A DNA stretch of 43,120 bases, taken from Candidatus Hydrogenedentota bacterium (GTDB lineage Bacteria > Hydrogenedentota > Hydrogenedentia > Hydrogenedentales > Hydrogenedentaceae). The DNA lies in contig JAOAHN010000013.1 in assembly GCA_026415215.1 (NCBI GenBank), positions 1 through 43,120 on the forward strand. The letters run 5' to 3'. The notes under the pieces are model-generated. The model searched no databases. It had not been told where the DNA came from and saw only the letters and a program-made list of their open reading frames with translations. A program made the position numbers and the translations under genes. This document shows positions 33,887-41,905 of this stretch, piece by piece; within the stretch, counting starts at the first letter, position 1; every line of letters begins with the position of its first letter.

Positions 33887-34463
33887 ACCCTCTTCTGTAA
33901 TTTGCCCTGCGTGTCATAATAACTTTGCAATTTCCCTATTCGGTAGAACAGACGAACTTATATGTCCTGCTTGCGGAAAGTTGATTACTATTAAAAAGGA
34001 TACAGAAGTTCTTGTAAGGATGGGAGATAAAACTAAACAAAAATTGTCATTTGATTTTGAATTAGAAAATTCACCTGTTTTGATTTCTAAAGTTAAGTCT
34101 GATCTTGCAAGTAGAGGAGAAATGGACTTACTCGAGAAATTCTATGCTATTGAGGAGTTAATTAATTACTATCTGGAAAGCAATGCTATGAGGGAGGAGG
34201 ACAAAGTTGCTCTCGCGGTGATTGCATCTAAGATGCAAATAGAGTTAGGACCCGCTGTAAAAGATTATCTTAACAAGAGAGGTGGAGGTTTGCCTTTGCC
34301 AGTGCACTTGGGGTATGCAGTTTTGTCTGAGATAAAAGAGAGGCAGGGGTTATATGAAGAAGCGATTAACTTATGTCAGAGAGCATATTCTGAGGGGTGG
34401 TCGGGTGATTGGCTTGATAGAATCCATCGATGTAGAAAAACTTCGTTTTTTCAAAAGGATTGA
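33879..34463 (+). CDS. Small zinc-ribbon protein of unknown function, last gene after addA
   Basis: About 194 residues. The N-terminus carries a two-knuckle zinc ribbon, VICPACHNNF then ELICPACGKLI (CxxC-x17-CxxC). The rest is helical and charged (EKFYAIEELINYYL, SEIKERQGLYEEAINLCQRAY), with a possible TPR-like pair of helices at the end. I do not recognise a family. It overlaps the addA stop by eight bases, with GGAAG six bases upstream of the ATG, so it should be co-translated with the repair genes. A role as an adaptor for DNA or protein binding is possible, from context only. No nuclease or helicase motif is present. Confidence 0.72.
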   Translation: MSEPSSVICPACHNNFAISLFGRTDELICPACGKLITIKKDTEVLVRMGDKTKQKLSFDFELENSPVLISKVKSDLASRGEMDLLEKFYAIEELINYYLESNAMREEDKVALAVIASKMQIELGPAVKDYLNKRGGGLPLPVHLGYAVLSEIKERQGLYEEAINLCQRAYSEGWSGDWLDRIHRCRKTSFFQKD

Positions 34464-34567
34464 GGGATCAATTGCAAGTTTTTCTGCATGATTCCGAAAC
34501 TTTGTGGAAGAGGATGTAGTCATAAACTTTGTATGAAATTAGACATACTATCTATGGGAGAAAAAAA

Positions 34568-35956
34568 ATGAATTGGGAGAGAAAGTCTTTTATTAAAGTG
34601 TATTACTTTGTAGTATTAGTTTTTATTTTAAGCGTTTTGGCAACTGCTCAACAGGAAGTTAAGCCGGGTGAGATCGATGAGGAGGCAAATTGGTATCACC
34701 CGGAGATCGTGGAAAATCCTGAAATAAAGGTCATAGGCACAGAAGGTGCGGGGAAGCTCTATAAGGTAGGGGAACACTGGGTTTGTGTCATGGAAGGCAC
34801 ATATAGAGAAATGGGGTTTCAACACGGAAAACTACTTGCGGATAAAATAGAACACTTAATGAAGGAAGGGTATTATGTAAAGGCTCTATGGAACAGGGGA
34901 TATACAAAGGAATACGCTTACGAACAAAGTAAGCGTATGGTTAAATTTATCCCAGAACATTTCTTAGAGGAGGCAAGGGGAATATACGAAGGGCTAAAAT
35001 CAGCGGGGAAGGAGGGTATAACCTATGAGGATGTTTTACTCGGAGCCACAGTAGCAGAGATACTCCACTTTCCTCCTAATCAGCCACCATCGATTATTAA
35101 TAGTTGTTCTAATTTTGCTTGTTGGGGGAGGTGGACGCCTGATGGGAGACTAATTCATGGGAGAAATCTTGATTGGACAGTGGAAGCCGATGCTCAAGAC
35201 GATGCGGTAATTTTAGTTTGGAGGCCAAAGGGTAAGAGACCCTATATGATGCTTAGTTGGGCTGGGGCTATTGGAAGTGTGAGTGGAATGAGTGCAGATG
35301 GAATAACTATTGGTGAAATGACTCTGCCATCTCCTAACGCCAGCTTCGATGGGATGCCTTTATTCGTTACGATGCGGTTAGTATTGGAACAGAAGAACTT
35401 AGAAGATGCGGTCGGGGTGGTTGTAAGAGGGCCTCAAACATCCGGGTGGAATTTTGTTATTGGCGATGGTAAGATACCATCAGCGAGAGGTTTAGAAGTT
35501 GATGCAAAAAGGGTGTTAGTTTATACTGACAGTGACCCTAAAGAATCGGAGGAGACTCTCCACTGGAGTATACCTGATGCAGTGAGAAGGACTAACCATC
35601 CTGTCAACAAAGATGGTCTCCTTGACCTTGCTCTGAAATACGGACAAGAATTTGGTATCAAAGTGGAAAATTGGGAACAGTTGAAGCTTATACTCCCGTT
35701 GTTTAAATCACAGAATTCCTATCAAAGGTATGATTGGTTAGGTAGGCAAATAACCAAAAGAGAAAAATCGATAGATATTCGAAGAGCAATAGATTTGCTT
35801 GCTAATGGTCCTGTTTTTGGAGACGATACCCTCCACTCTTTTGTCTTCGACCCTGTGAATCAAGTAGCTTATGTTTCAGTTGCGGGCAATAATCCTCCAG
35901 TTACTGCTACCCGCAGAGCCTTTACAAAAATAGATTTGAAAGAATGGTTTAGATAG
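34568..35956 (+). CDS. Secreted C45-family (acyl-CoA:6-APA acyltransferase-like) hydrolase
   Basis: Ntn-type hydrolase of peptidase family C45, about 462 residues. A signal peptide (hydrophobic YYFVVLVFILSVLATA, cleavage near ATAQ) sends it to the periplasm. The propeptide part has EGTYREMGFQHGKLLADKI. The self-cleaving site is NSCSNFACWG with nucleophile Cys180, followed by DGRLIHGRNLDW, the family motif. HSFVFDP and YVSVAGNNPP come near the C-terminus. Members cleave or transfer acyl groups on amides; substrates in non-fungal species are largely unknown. I chose the ATG at 34568: GGGAG is seven bases upstream. It faces the PL22-like gene across a 39-base gap. It holds a perfect inverted repeat at 34912-34938. 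Confidence 0.87.
   Translation: MNWERKSFIKVYYFVVLVFILSVLATAQQEVKPGEIDEEANWYHPEIVENPEIKVIGTEGAGKLYKVGEHWVCVMEGTYREMGFQHGKLLADKIEHLMKEGYYVKALWNRGYTKEYAYEQSKRMVKFIPEHFLEEARGIYEGLKSAGKEGITYEDVLLGATVAEILHFPPNQPPSIINSCSNFACWGRWTPDGRLIHGRNLDWTVEADAQDDAVILVWRPKGKRPYMMLSWAGAIGSVSGMSADGITIGEMTLPSPNASFDGMPLFVTMRLVLEQKNLEDAVGVVVRGPQTSGWNFVIGDGKIPSARGLEVDAKRVLVYTDSDPKESEETLHWSIPDAVRRTNHPVNKDGLLDLALKYGQEFGIKVENWEQLKLILPLFKSQNSYQRYDWLGRQITKREKSIDIRRAIDLLANGPVFGDDTLHSFVFDPVNQVAYVSVAGNNPPVTATRRAFTKIDLKEWFR
34912..34938. repeat. Perfect 10-bp inverted repeat inside the C45 gene
   Basis: ATACGCTTAC (34912-34921) and its exact complement (34929-34938) flank a 7-base loop. It sits in coding sequence (Y-A-Y-E-Q-S-K-R-M region) and has no T-tract after it, so it is not a terminator. 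It may be chance or an mRNA hairpin or protein site. Confidence 0.6.
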
Positions 35957-35995
35957 TAGTTTGTCTTTTTCTGTCTATGTGAGAATTCTATATTC

Positions 35996-37135
35996 TTATA
36001 TTTGTGGAAGGGATTCGAAGTTTTCGGGAAGTATAACAAGGTGGATTTCTTCCATTCCAAATGCTGAGGTATTGAAGACTATACCTTTCCCGTCGGGAGT
36101 AAATGATGCGTGGGGATGAACTTTTATGTTTTTCCCAGTTTTCCCTCTAACTAATAGTCGTTTCTCTTTCCGAGTAGGGTTTATTAGCCAGATATTTCTA
36201 TCGAAGTCATCTCCAAGTACCCATTTTAAGTCATGGCTCCCGTGTGTATGCCACGCTGGATAAAGAGAGAGCACATCCATTTCACTTTTTGCCCCTTTCT
36301 CAATGGTGGTGTAGCAAACTCCATGAGGTAAAGACTTGTGTTTTTCGTCATAGGGCCACACTGTGAAGAGTGCGGAGTCTTTTCCCCACCATACTTCGTG
36401 GGTTACCCATAATTCATCTCGCTCGAGAAAGAAAGGTTGGTGTTTCTTTGTTGTTGCGTTCCAGTACCATGTTCTTTGGGGACTGTCTCCCCCAGTTTCC
36501 CAGCAAAACATCACTTTTGAATTATCCCATGGATTTGTTTGGACATGGCCGATTTGAAAGTCTACCTCACAACATTCTTCCCAGTTTGGCTCTTTTAGGT
36601 AGAGTCTTTTCAATGACCACTTACCATTTTTATTTTGAAAACCTGAATAAAGCCATTGTTCATCCGGAGTTATGGCAATACCTCCTGAGTTAGCCTCTAC
36701 ATCATTCGGGAGCATTGCTATTTTTGTTATGCTCCCATTGGGAGCCCTTTTAATTACCTCTTTGTCCTCAATGTAGTAGATGTTTTCACTATTCCAACAT
36801 AGAGAAAAAGCTTGAATATGATTTTCTAATAGGCAAATAATTTTACCTGTGGCAATTTCGAGCTTATGTAACTGCATTTCGCCAGTACTTATATCAGAAA
36901 GAAAGTAATAGGCTTTCATGTCAGGTGACCACATTGGGTGAGTTTGGTATATTGTGGTGTTTTTTGAAGGGCCCTTTACTAACCTGAAAATTTTCACTCT
37001 TGTGGTTTCATCATTGTAAAATTCGTATAATCCTCCAAACACCTGTGCCTTAAGATTTTTTGTCAAGAGTGGGAACAGAAGGCTGATCTTAGAAGATGAG
37101 GCTATAAAATTTCTCCGGGAGATATTTCTACTCAT
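35996..37135 (-). CDS. PL22-like (oligogalacturonate lyase family) beta-propeller protein with Tat-like signal
   Basis: A 379-residue seven-bladed propeller protein. The N-terminus has SRRNFIASSS, a twin-arginine-type signal, so it is probably exported. The body matches oligogalacturonate lyase (Ogl): QTHPMWSPDMKAYYFLSD, QIGHVQTNPWDNSKVMFCWE, THEVWWGKD, WHTHGSHDLKWV and KVHPHASFTPDGKG. The conserved His cluster (HTHGSHD, HPHASF) corresponds to the metal site of PL22 enzymes. Family length is about 388. Relatives with this fold in Planctomycetes-like bacteria are often annotated as lyase without proof, so pectin-fragment cleavage is plausible but unproven. It runs convergent with the C45 gene and divergent from the gcv operon. 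Confidence 0.82.
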   Translation of the reverse strand: MSRNISRRNFIASSSKISLLFPLLTKNLKAQVFGGLYEFYNDETTRVKIFRLVKGPSKNTTIYQTHPMWSPDMKAYYFLSDISTGEMQLHKLEIATGKIICLLENHIQAFSLCWNSENIYYIEDKEVIKRAPNGSITKIAMLPNDVEANSGGIAITPDEQWLYSGFQNKNGKWSLKRLYLKEPNWEECCEVDFQIGHVQTNPWDNSKVMFCWETGGDSPQRTWYWNATTKKHQPFFLERDELWVTHEVWWGKDSALFTVWPYDEKHKSLPHGVCYTTIEKGAKSEMDVLSLYPAWHTHGSHDLKWVLGDDFDRNIWLINPTRKEKRLLVRGKTGKNIKVHPHASFTPDGKGIVFNTSAFGMEEIHLVILPENFESLPQI

Positions 37136-37164
37136 AATAAGTTTTCTTATTAAAATTGGGGATT

Positions 37165-37193
37165 ATTATACTCTTGTAGTCACTATTATTGAA
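37165..37193 (-). promoter_or_regulatory. Putative promoter of the PL22-like gene
   Basis: Minus-strand TATAAT at 37170-37165, with only a poor -35 (TTCAAT, 37193-37188) 17 bases upstream. The start would be near 37158, leaving a leader of about 23 bases. Confidence 0.35.
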
Positions 37194-37255
37194 ATTTTCT
37201 AATTTGTATAGGAGGAAGTATTAGAGAGATTTGAAGCTTGGAAGATAACGCGTGT

Positions 37256-37284
37256 TTGTAAAAAAACATAATGTATGATATAAT
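37256..37284 (+). promoter_or_regulatory. Sigma-70-type promoter of the gcv-folD operon
   Basis: TTGTAA (37256-37261) and a perfect TATAAT (37279-37284) are separated by 17 bases. Transcription would start near 37291, just upstream of the ZTP riboswitch. Confidence 0.8.
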
Positions 37285-37307
37285 AAGATACACAATCTTC
37301 AAAAAGG

Positions 37308-37383
37308 TTACGGTGACTGGCGATTTTCAGTGGAATGAACCACGGGGGAGCCGTAATCTATATGGTGCCGATCGCCTGGGCAG
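37308..37383 (+). promoter_or_regulatory. ZTP (pfl) riboswitch aptamer
   Basis: Matches the conserved ZTP/pfl motif: CGGTGACTGGCG (37311-37322), a short hairpin, CCACGGGGGAGCCG (37340-37353), then GCCGATCGCCTGGGCA (37367-37382). P1 is a 6-bp helix, TTACGG (37308-37313) with CCGTAA (37351-37356). The inner hairpin is GTGG/CCAC with a six-base loop. The diagnostic pseudoknot pairs GGCGAT (37319-37324) with ATCGCC (37371-37376). P3 is TGCC/GGCA. ZTP riboswitches sense ZMP/ZTP, which build up when 10-formyl-THF is short, and commonly control folD, glyA, purH and related genes. Here it leads a gcv-folD operon, a good functional fit. Confidence 0.93.
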
Positions 37384-37387
37384 AGAT

Positions 37388-37431
37388 GAACTGATTAATG
37401 CAAAAAAGTTAGTTCCTCGAACTTATGGAGG
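37388..37431 (+). promoter_or_regulatory. Putative expression platform of the ZTP riboswitch
   Basis: Two exclusive helices share AGTTC (37411-37415). One pairs 37388-37396 with 37407-37415 (nine pairs, two of them G-U). The other pairs AGTTC with GAACT at 37419-37423. CCTC at 37415-37418 could also cover GAGG of the gcvT ribosome site (37428-37431). There is no T-tract, so control is more likely at translation. This is a manual fold, not a computed one. Confidence 0.42.
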
Positions 37432-37439
37432 CAATGTAG

Positions 37440-38522
37440 TTGAATTACAAGGTAACTCCTTTATACGAGGAATGTAAAAAATTAGGCGGTCGGTTTATAG
37501 AATTCGGGGGATGGTACCTTCCTCTCCAGTTCGAGGGAATAGTTGTTGAACACTCCCATGTTCGCCAGAAAGTCGGTATATTCGACTGTTCCCACATGTC
37601 TGAGTTTGTAGTGGAAGGTAAAGAGGGTATATCTAAGTTTTCTTCCTATTCTTGTGAGGACTTTCTATCTCTTCCCGTAGGTAAGTGTCGTTATACTGCA
37701 CTTGTTGATACTCAGGGAGTTATAGTAGATGATATTGTGGGATTTAAATTAGATGAACAAACCCTTTTCATAGTAGGCAATGCGTCTATGAGAGAGAAGA
37801 CTGCCAATTTAATATGTGGATTAGATGTAGGTGGTGAAGATATCTCAGATGAACTCGTTAAGATAGACATTCAAGGCCCAAAAAGTAGAGATGTATTGTT
37901 ATCTCTCGGGTTCGATTTCGTAAAGGATATGAAGTTTTGGACGGGTAAAGAGTGCTTCTGGGGGAAGCGAATCATGATAGTTACGAGAGCGGGCTATACG
38001 GGAGAGTTGGGATACGAATTCTACCTTTCACAGGATATGGGCATCGAGATTTGGAGAATGCTTACTGCAAATCCTTTGGTTAAGCCTTGTGGTTTGGGAG
38101 CAAGAGATACACTCAGAACAGAAATGGGTTTCCCTTTGAGTGGTCAGGATATTATGCCGGGGATGACACCACTGAATGCCTCTATGGACAGGTTTATAAA
38201 TTGGAACCATCAGTTTTACGGTAAGGATATAATATTAAAGCAGAAGGAAGATAACACTTACCCCAGATTAATGAGTATCAGAACATATACACGCCAAGCA
38301 CCTCGCCACGGGCAAAGATTATTGTCAGATGGTGTACAGAAAGGAATTGTCACAAGTGGGACATTTGGTCCTTCTGTGGGAACAGGAGTAGGAATTGGCT
38401 ACCTCGAATCTGAAGTAGCATTTCCCGGCACCCAGCTACAGGTTGAAGGTAAAGACTTAAGAGTTGAAGTGTGTGAAACGCCAATATACAAGAATGGAAC
38501 TGCGCGTGTTAAGTTTTCATAA
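37440..38522 (+). CDS. gcvT: Glycine cleavage system T protein (aminomethyltransferase)
   Basis: Takes the aminomethyl group from lipoyl-GcvH and gives 5,10-methylene-THF and ammonia. It is 360 residues. TPLYEECKKLGGRFIEFGGW is the family N-terminus; VGIFDCSHMSEF, GYTGELGYEFY (folate site), LGARDTLRTEMGFPLSGQDI and the C-terminal domain ending near CETPIYKNGTARVKFS follow in order. The only start that keeps the family N-terminus is TTG at 37440, placed eight bases after a strong GGAGG (37427-37431). The in-frame-looking ATG at 37434 hits a stop at once. It is the first gene behind the ZTP riboswitch; gcvH follows after 53 bases. Confidence 0.95.
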   Translation: MNYKVTPLYEECKKLGGRFIEFGGWYLPLQFEGIVVEHSHVRQKVGIFDCSHMSEFVVEGKEGISKFSSYSCEDFLSLPVGKCRYTALVDTQGVIVDDIVGFKLDEQTLFIVGNASMREKTANLICGLDVGGEDISDELVKIDIQGPKSRDVLLSLGFDFVKDMKFWTGKECFWGKRIMIVTRAGYTGELGYEFYLSQDMGIEIWRMLTANPLVKPCGLGARDTLRTEMGFPLSGQDIMPGMTPLNASMDRFINWNHQFYGKDIILKQKEDNTYPRLMSIRTYTRQAPRHGQRLLSDGVQKGIVTSGTFGPSVGTGVGIGYLESEVAFPGTQLQVEGKDLRVEVCETPIYKNGTARVKFS

Positions 38523-38575
38523 ATTCGTTTTGCAAAGTTTAAATGTAGAACGCGCTAAAAGAAGGAGACTGGGGT

Positions 38576-38956
38576 ATGTATCCAGAGGATGTCCGCTACA
38601 CTGAAACACACGAGTGGATAGGTGAGGAAGACGGGCTGTATGTAGTAGGGCTGACAGAATACGCCCAGGAGCAGTTAGGAGATGTTACCTATGTAGAGTT
38701 GCCAGAAGTAGGTAGGCATGTAAGACAGAAGGAACCCGTGGCTTTGGTAGAGTCTGTGAAAGCTGCTGAGGACATGTATGCTCCTGTTACGGGCGTAATT
38801 GTGGAGGTAAACGAGGCATTAGAGGGTGAGCCCGAACTCATTAATTTCGACCCCTATGGAAGGGGGTGGTGTTTCAAAATGGACGATATAGACCTTGCCC
38901 AATTCAAAAGGCTAATGACCAGAGAAGCCTATGAGAAGTATCTGAAATCGCTCTAA
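38576..38956 (+). CDS. gcvH: Glycine cleavage system H protein (lipoyl carrier)
   Basis: Small lipoyl-bearing shuttle between P, T and L proteins; 126 residues, typical size. YTETHEWIGEEDGLYVVGLTEYAQEQLGD is read in two known blocks, and the lipoylation site is Lys62 in ESVKAAED. GEPELINFDPYGRGW is the conserved C-terminal loop. GAAGGAG lies eight bases before the ATG. No lipoyl synthase or L protein gene lies within the window. Confidence 0.97.
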   Translation: MYPEDVRYTETHEWIGEEDGLYVVGLTEYAQEQLGDVTYVELPEVGRHVRQKEPVALVESVKAAEDMYAPVTGVIVEVNEALEGEPELINFDPYGRGWCFKMDDIDLAQFKRLMTREAYEKYLKSL

Positions 38957-39030
38957 TAATTTCTCTTTAATTAAGTATGACTTATATTAAATCTATCTAA
39001 GGGAGAAGATATTTTTTTGAGGAAGTTGTT

Positions 39031-40374
39031 ATGCACTGGATACCAGCTACTGATAGTGATGTAGAAAAGATGCTCCAAGTTATTGGTGTGAACTCTATAG
39101 AAGACCTTTTCTGCGATATCCCTCAAGATTTGAGACTGAAGGATTGGAAATTACCTCCATCCCTAACTGAGATTGAAATCACCAAGAAGTTCAGTGATTT
39201 GAGTAGCAGAAATAGTTCCAAGAAAATCTGCTTTGTTGGTGGAGGATACTATGACCATTACATCCCTGCGGTAGTTGATTATTTATCTCAAAGGGGAGAG
39301 TTTGTTACCGCTTATACGCCTTATCAACCAGAATGTGCTCAGGGGACCCTTCAAGCCATTTACGAATATCAGACTGCTATTTGTAGACTTACTGATATGG
39401 AGGTTTCTAATGCCTCACTTTATGACGGAGGCACTGCTCTATTCGAGGCAGTGTTGATGGCGTTGCGAATAACAGGTAGAAGAAATATTACTGTCCTGCC
39501 AGGGTTGAATCCTTTATATTTGCAGATGCTTAAAACACATATGGCTAATCTCGATGTGGATATTGTAGAGGGAGGTGACCCCGCTGGCTGTGCTTGTGTT
39601 ATAGCCGCCAACCCCGATTTTTTTGGAAATGTAAATGATTTTACATCTCTCGCAGAAAAGGCTCACCAGCAAGGAGCCCTCTTTATAATAGTGGTTTATC
39701 CAGTTTCTTTGGGATTGCTTAAAACACCGGGTGAGATGGGTGCAGATATTGTTGTTGCAGAGGGACAGAGCCTTGGTCTGCCCCTTGCTTGTGGTGGCCC
39801 CTACTTAGGAATAATGGCAACCAAACGGGAATATATAAGAAAAATGCCTGGTAGAATCTCAGCAATGACTGTTGATAATGATGGTAGAAGAGGGTTTGTG
39901 TTAACTCTTCAGGCGAGAGAACAGCATATAAGGCGAGAGAAGGCTATGTCTAATATCTGTTCAAATCAAGCATTGTGTGCACTAAGAGCACTCATCTATC
40001 TCTCCGAATTGGGAAAATCCGGCATACAGCAGTTAGCAAAGTATTGCTATTCAAAGACAGAATATATGAAAAAGCAGTTGTCTAAGGTTAAAGGGGCTAA
40101 TGTAGTTAATAAGTCTTATACTTTTAATGAATTTGTAGTAAGATTGGATAAGCCGGCAGAATTTGTTGTAAAGAAGATGAATGAACATGATATCCTTGCG
40201 GGGATTCCCATAAAAAGTTATCTAAATGCTCTCAAAGTGTCCTCACCTCGCAAGGATTATATGGGAGTTGAGTTTGGTGAAGAGGGAGACTTACTAATTG
40301 CAGTTACTGAGAAGCGTTCAAAGGAGGAAATAGACCTTTTTGTCGATAAATTAAGTGAATCGTTGAAGGATTAA
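39031..40374 (+). CDS. gcvPA: Glycine dehydrogenase (decarboxylating) subunit 1
   Basis: N-terminal half of the P protein as a separate subunit, 447 residues, the usual length of the split form. Motifs: HWIPATDSDVEKML, FVGGGYYDHYIPAVVDYL, TAYTPYQPECAQGTLQAIYEYQT read in parts, TDMEVSNASLYDGGTALFEA, and LTLQAREQHIRREKAMSNIC near the end. It lacks the PLP Lys, which is in subunit 2, as in all split enzymes. GAGGAAG lies five bases before the ATG; gcvPB follows after 50 bases. Confidence 0.96.
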   Translation: MHWIPATDSDVEKMLQVIGVNSIEDLFCDIPQDLRLKDWKLPPSLTEIEITKKFSDLSSRNSSKKICFVGGGYYDHYIPAVVDYLSQRGEFVTAYTPYQPECAQGTLQAIYEYQTAICRLTDMEVSNASLYDGGTALFEAVLMALRITGRRNITVLPGLNPLYLQMLKTHMANLDVDIVEGGDPAGCACVIAANPDFFGNVNDFTSLAEKAHQQGALFIIVVYPVSLGLLKTPGEMGADIVVAEGQSLGLPLACGGPYLGIMATKREYIRKMPGRISAMTVDNDGRRGFVLTLQAREQHIRREKAMSNICSNQALCALRALIYLSELGKSGIQQLAKYCYSKTEYMKKQLSKVKGANVVNKSYTFNEFVVRLDKPAEFVVKKMNEHDILAGIPIKSYLNALKVSSPRKDYMGVEFGEEGDLLIAVTEKRSKEEIDLFVDKLSESLKD

Positions 40375-40424
40375 TAGAAAAACTAAACAATTCCCACATA
40401 CCTTGGGCTATAGGAGTCCAGTAG

Positions 40425-41882
40425 ATGGAACTAATATATGAAAAATGTAGGGGAAGGAAGGCATTTGACTTTGGTTTGTTAGATGTTCCTGAGGCGTCCT
40501 TCCCTGAAATGTTAAAGAGAAAATTACCCCCTGAATTACCTGAAGTCTCAGAACTTGATGTCGTTAGACATTTTACTCACCTCTCACGAAGAAATATAGG
40601 GATTGATACCAACTTCTATCCGCTTGGCTCTTGCACTATGAAGTATAATCCGAAAATTGCAGATTTAGTGTCCAATTATCCTGGATTCACTTCATCTCAC
40701 CCTAATTTGTACTATATCGAGAGCTTAATTGCAAATCTTTCAGGCGCAATGCAAATTGTCTACGAGCTTGAGAATATGCTCAGTGAAATTTCTGGGATGA
40801 AAGAAGTTTCGCTCCAACCTATGGCAGGGGCGCACGGAGAGTTGGCAGGCGTTCTAATGGTATCAGCATATCATAAACATCACGGAAATTTTCACAAAAG
40901 GATTGTGCTTATTCCTGATTCTGCACATGGGACTAACCCTGCAAGTGCTGCAATAGCAGGGTTCGAGGTTAGAGAGATTTCATCTAACTCTCGGGGGACA
41001 TTGGACATTTCGGAATTCAAGAGGGAGATGACTGAAGAAGTAGCATGCGTGATGCTAACATGTCCTAATACACATGGGTTGTTTGAAGATTCAATCCTGG
41101 AAATAGCCGATATTGCACACAGTAAAGGTGCTTTGCTCTATTATGATGGGGCTAACTTAAATGCAATTTTAGGCCAGTGTAGACCCGGCGATCTCGGTTT
41201 TGATGTTATGCATTTTAATCTCCATAAGACATTTGGAACTCCTCACGGTATGGGAGGACCTGGTGCGGGTCCAGTAGGAGTTGGCGAAAAACTAATTAAG
41301 TTTTTGCCAGGTCCGAGGGTGGTAATGAAAGAAGACGGCTCGTTTTCCTTAGTTTATCCAGAGCATTCTATCGGTAAAATAGCGCCATTTTTAGGGCACT
41401 TTTTGGTAGCAGTTAGGGCTTATGTATATATATTAATGCAGGGCGGTGAAGGGTTAAAAAGTATAAGTAGGTATGCAGTTTTAAATGCTAATTATGTGCT
41501 CGCTCGTTTGAAGGAGTTCTTTCCACCTGCTTACGACAGACTTTGTATGCATGAATGTGTTCTCTCCACTGAGAAATATCTGGAGCATAATGTAAAAGCA
41601 CTTGACTTTTCTAAGGCTATATTAGATAAAGGTTTTCATGCACCTACTGTGTACTTTCCTTTAACAGTAAAAGAGGCTTTGATGATTGAGCCTACTGAAA
41701 CTGAGACTAAAGAGACATTGGACCAGTTCTGTGATGCTATGATAGAGTTAGCTAACCTGGCAGTACACTCTCCGCAAACTCTGAAGGAAGCTCCAAAGAC
41801 CACACCTGTTGGAAGGCTTGACGAGGTTAAAGCTGCGAAGGAGTTGAATGTGTGTAAACAAGCTACGAACAGAGATGTGTAA
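40425..41882 (+). CDS. gcvPB: Glycine dehydrogenase (decarboxylating) subunit 2
   Basis: PLP-bearing half of the P protein, 485 residues. HFTHLSRRNIGIDTNFYPLG and SCTMKYNPK mark the start of the domain; SLQPMAGAHGELAGVLM and DSAHGTNPASAA follow. The PLP Lys is K268 in HFNLHKTFGTPHGMGGPG. IEPTETETKETLDQF is near the C-terminus. Together with GcvPA it decarboxylates glycine and loads the aminomethyl group on GcvH. GGAG lies upstream; folD follows after 23 bases. Confidence 0.96.
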   Translation: MELIYEKCRGRKAFDFGLLDVPEASFPEMLKRKLPPELPEVSELDVVRHFTHLSRRNIGIDTNFYPLGSCTMKYNPKIADLVSNYPGFTSSHPNLYYIESLIANLSGAMQIVYELENMLSEISGMKEVSLQPMAGAHGELAGVLMVSAYHKHHGNFHKRIVLIPDSAHGTNPASAAIAGFEVREISSNSRGTLDISEFKREMTEEVACVMLTCPNTHGLFEDSILEIADIAHSKGALLYYDGANLNAILGQCRPGDLGFDVMHFNLHKTFGTPHGMGGPGAGPVGVGEKLIKFLPGPRVVMKEDGSFSLVYPEHSIGKIAPFLGHFLVAVRAYVYILMQGGEGLKSISRYAVLNANYVLARLKEFFPPAYDRLCMHECVLSTEKYLEHNVKALDFSKAILDKGFHAPTVYFPLTVKEALMIEPTETETKETLDQFCDAMIELANLAVHSPQTLKEAPKTTPVGRLDEVKAAKELNVCKQATNRDV

Positions 41883-41905
41883 AGCGGAAGTCGGAGGATA
41901 GTAAG

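Noticed and set aside
37308-37383. Glycine riboswitch or SAM riboswitch upstream of gcvT
   Set aside because: The conserved bases and pseudoknot fit the ZTP/pfl motif; glycine aptamer core sequences are not present.
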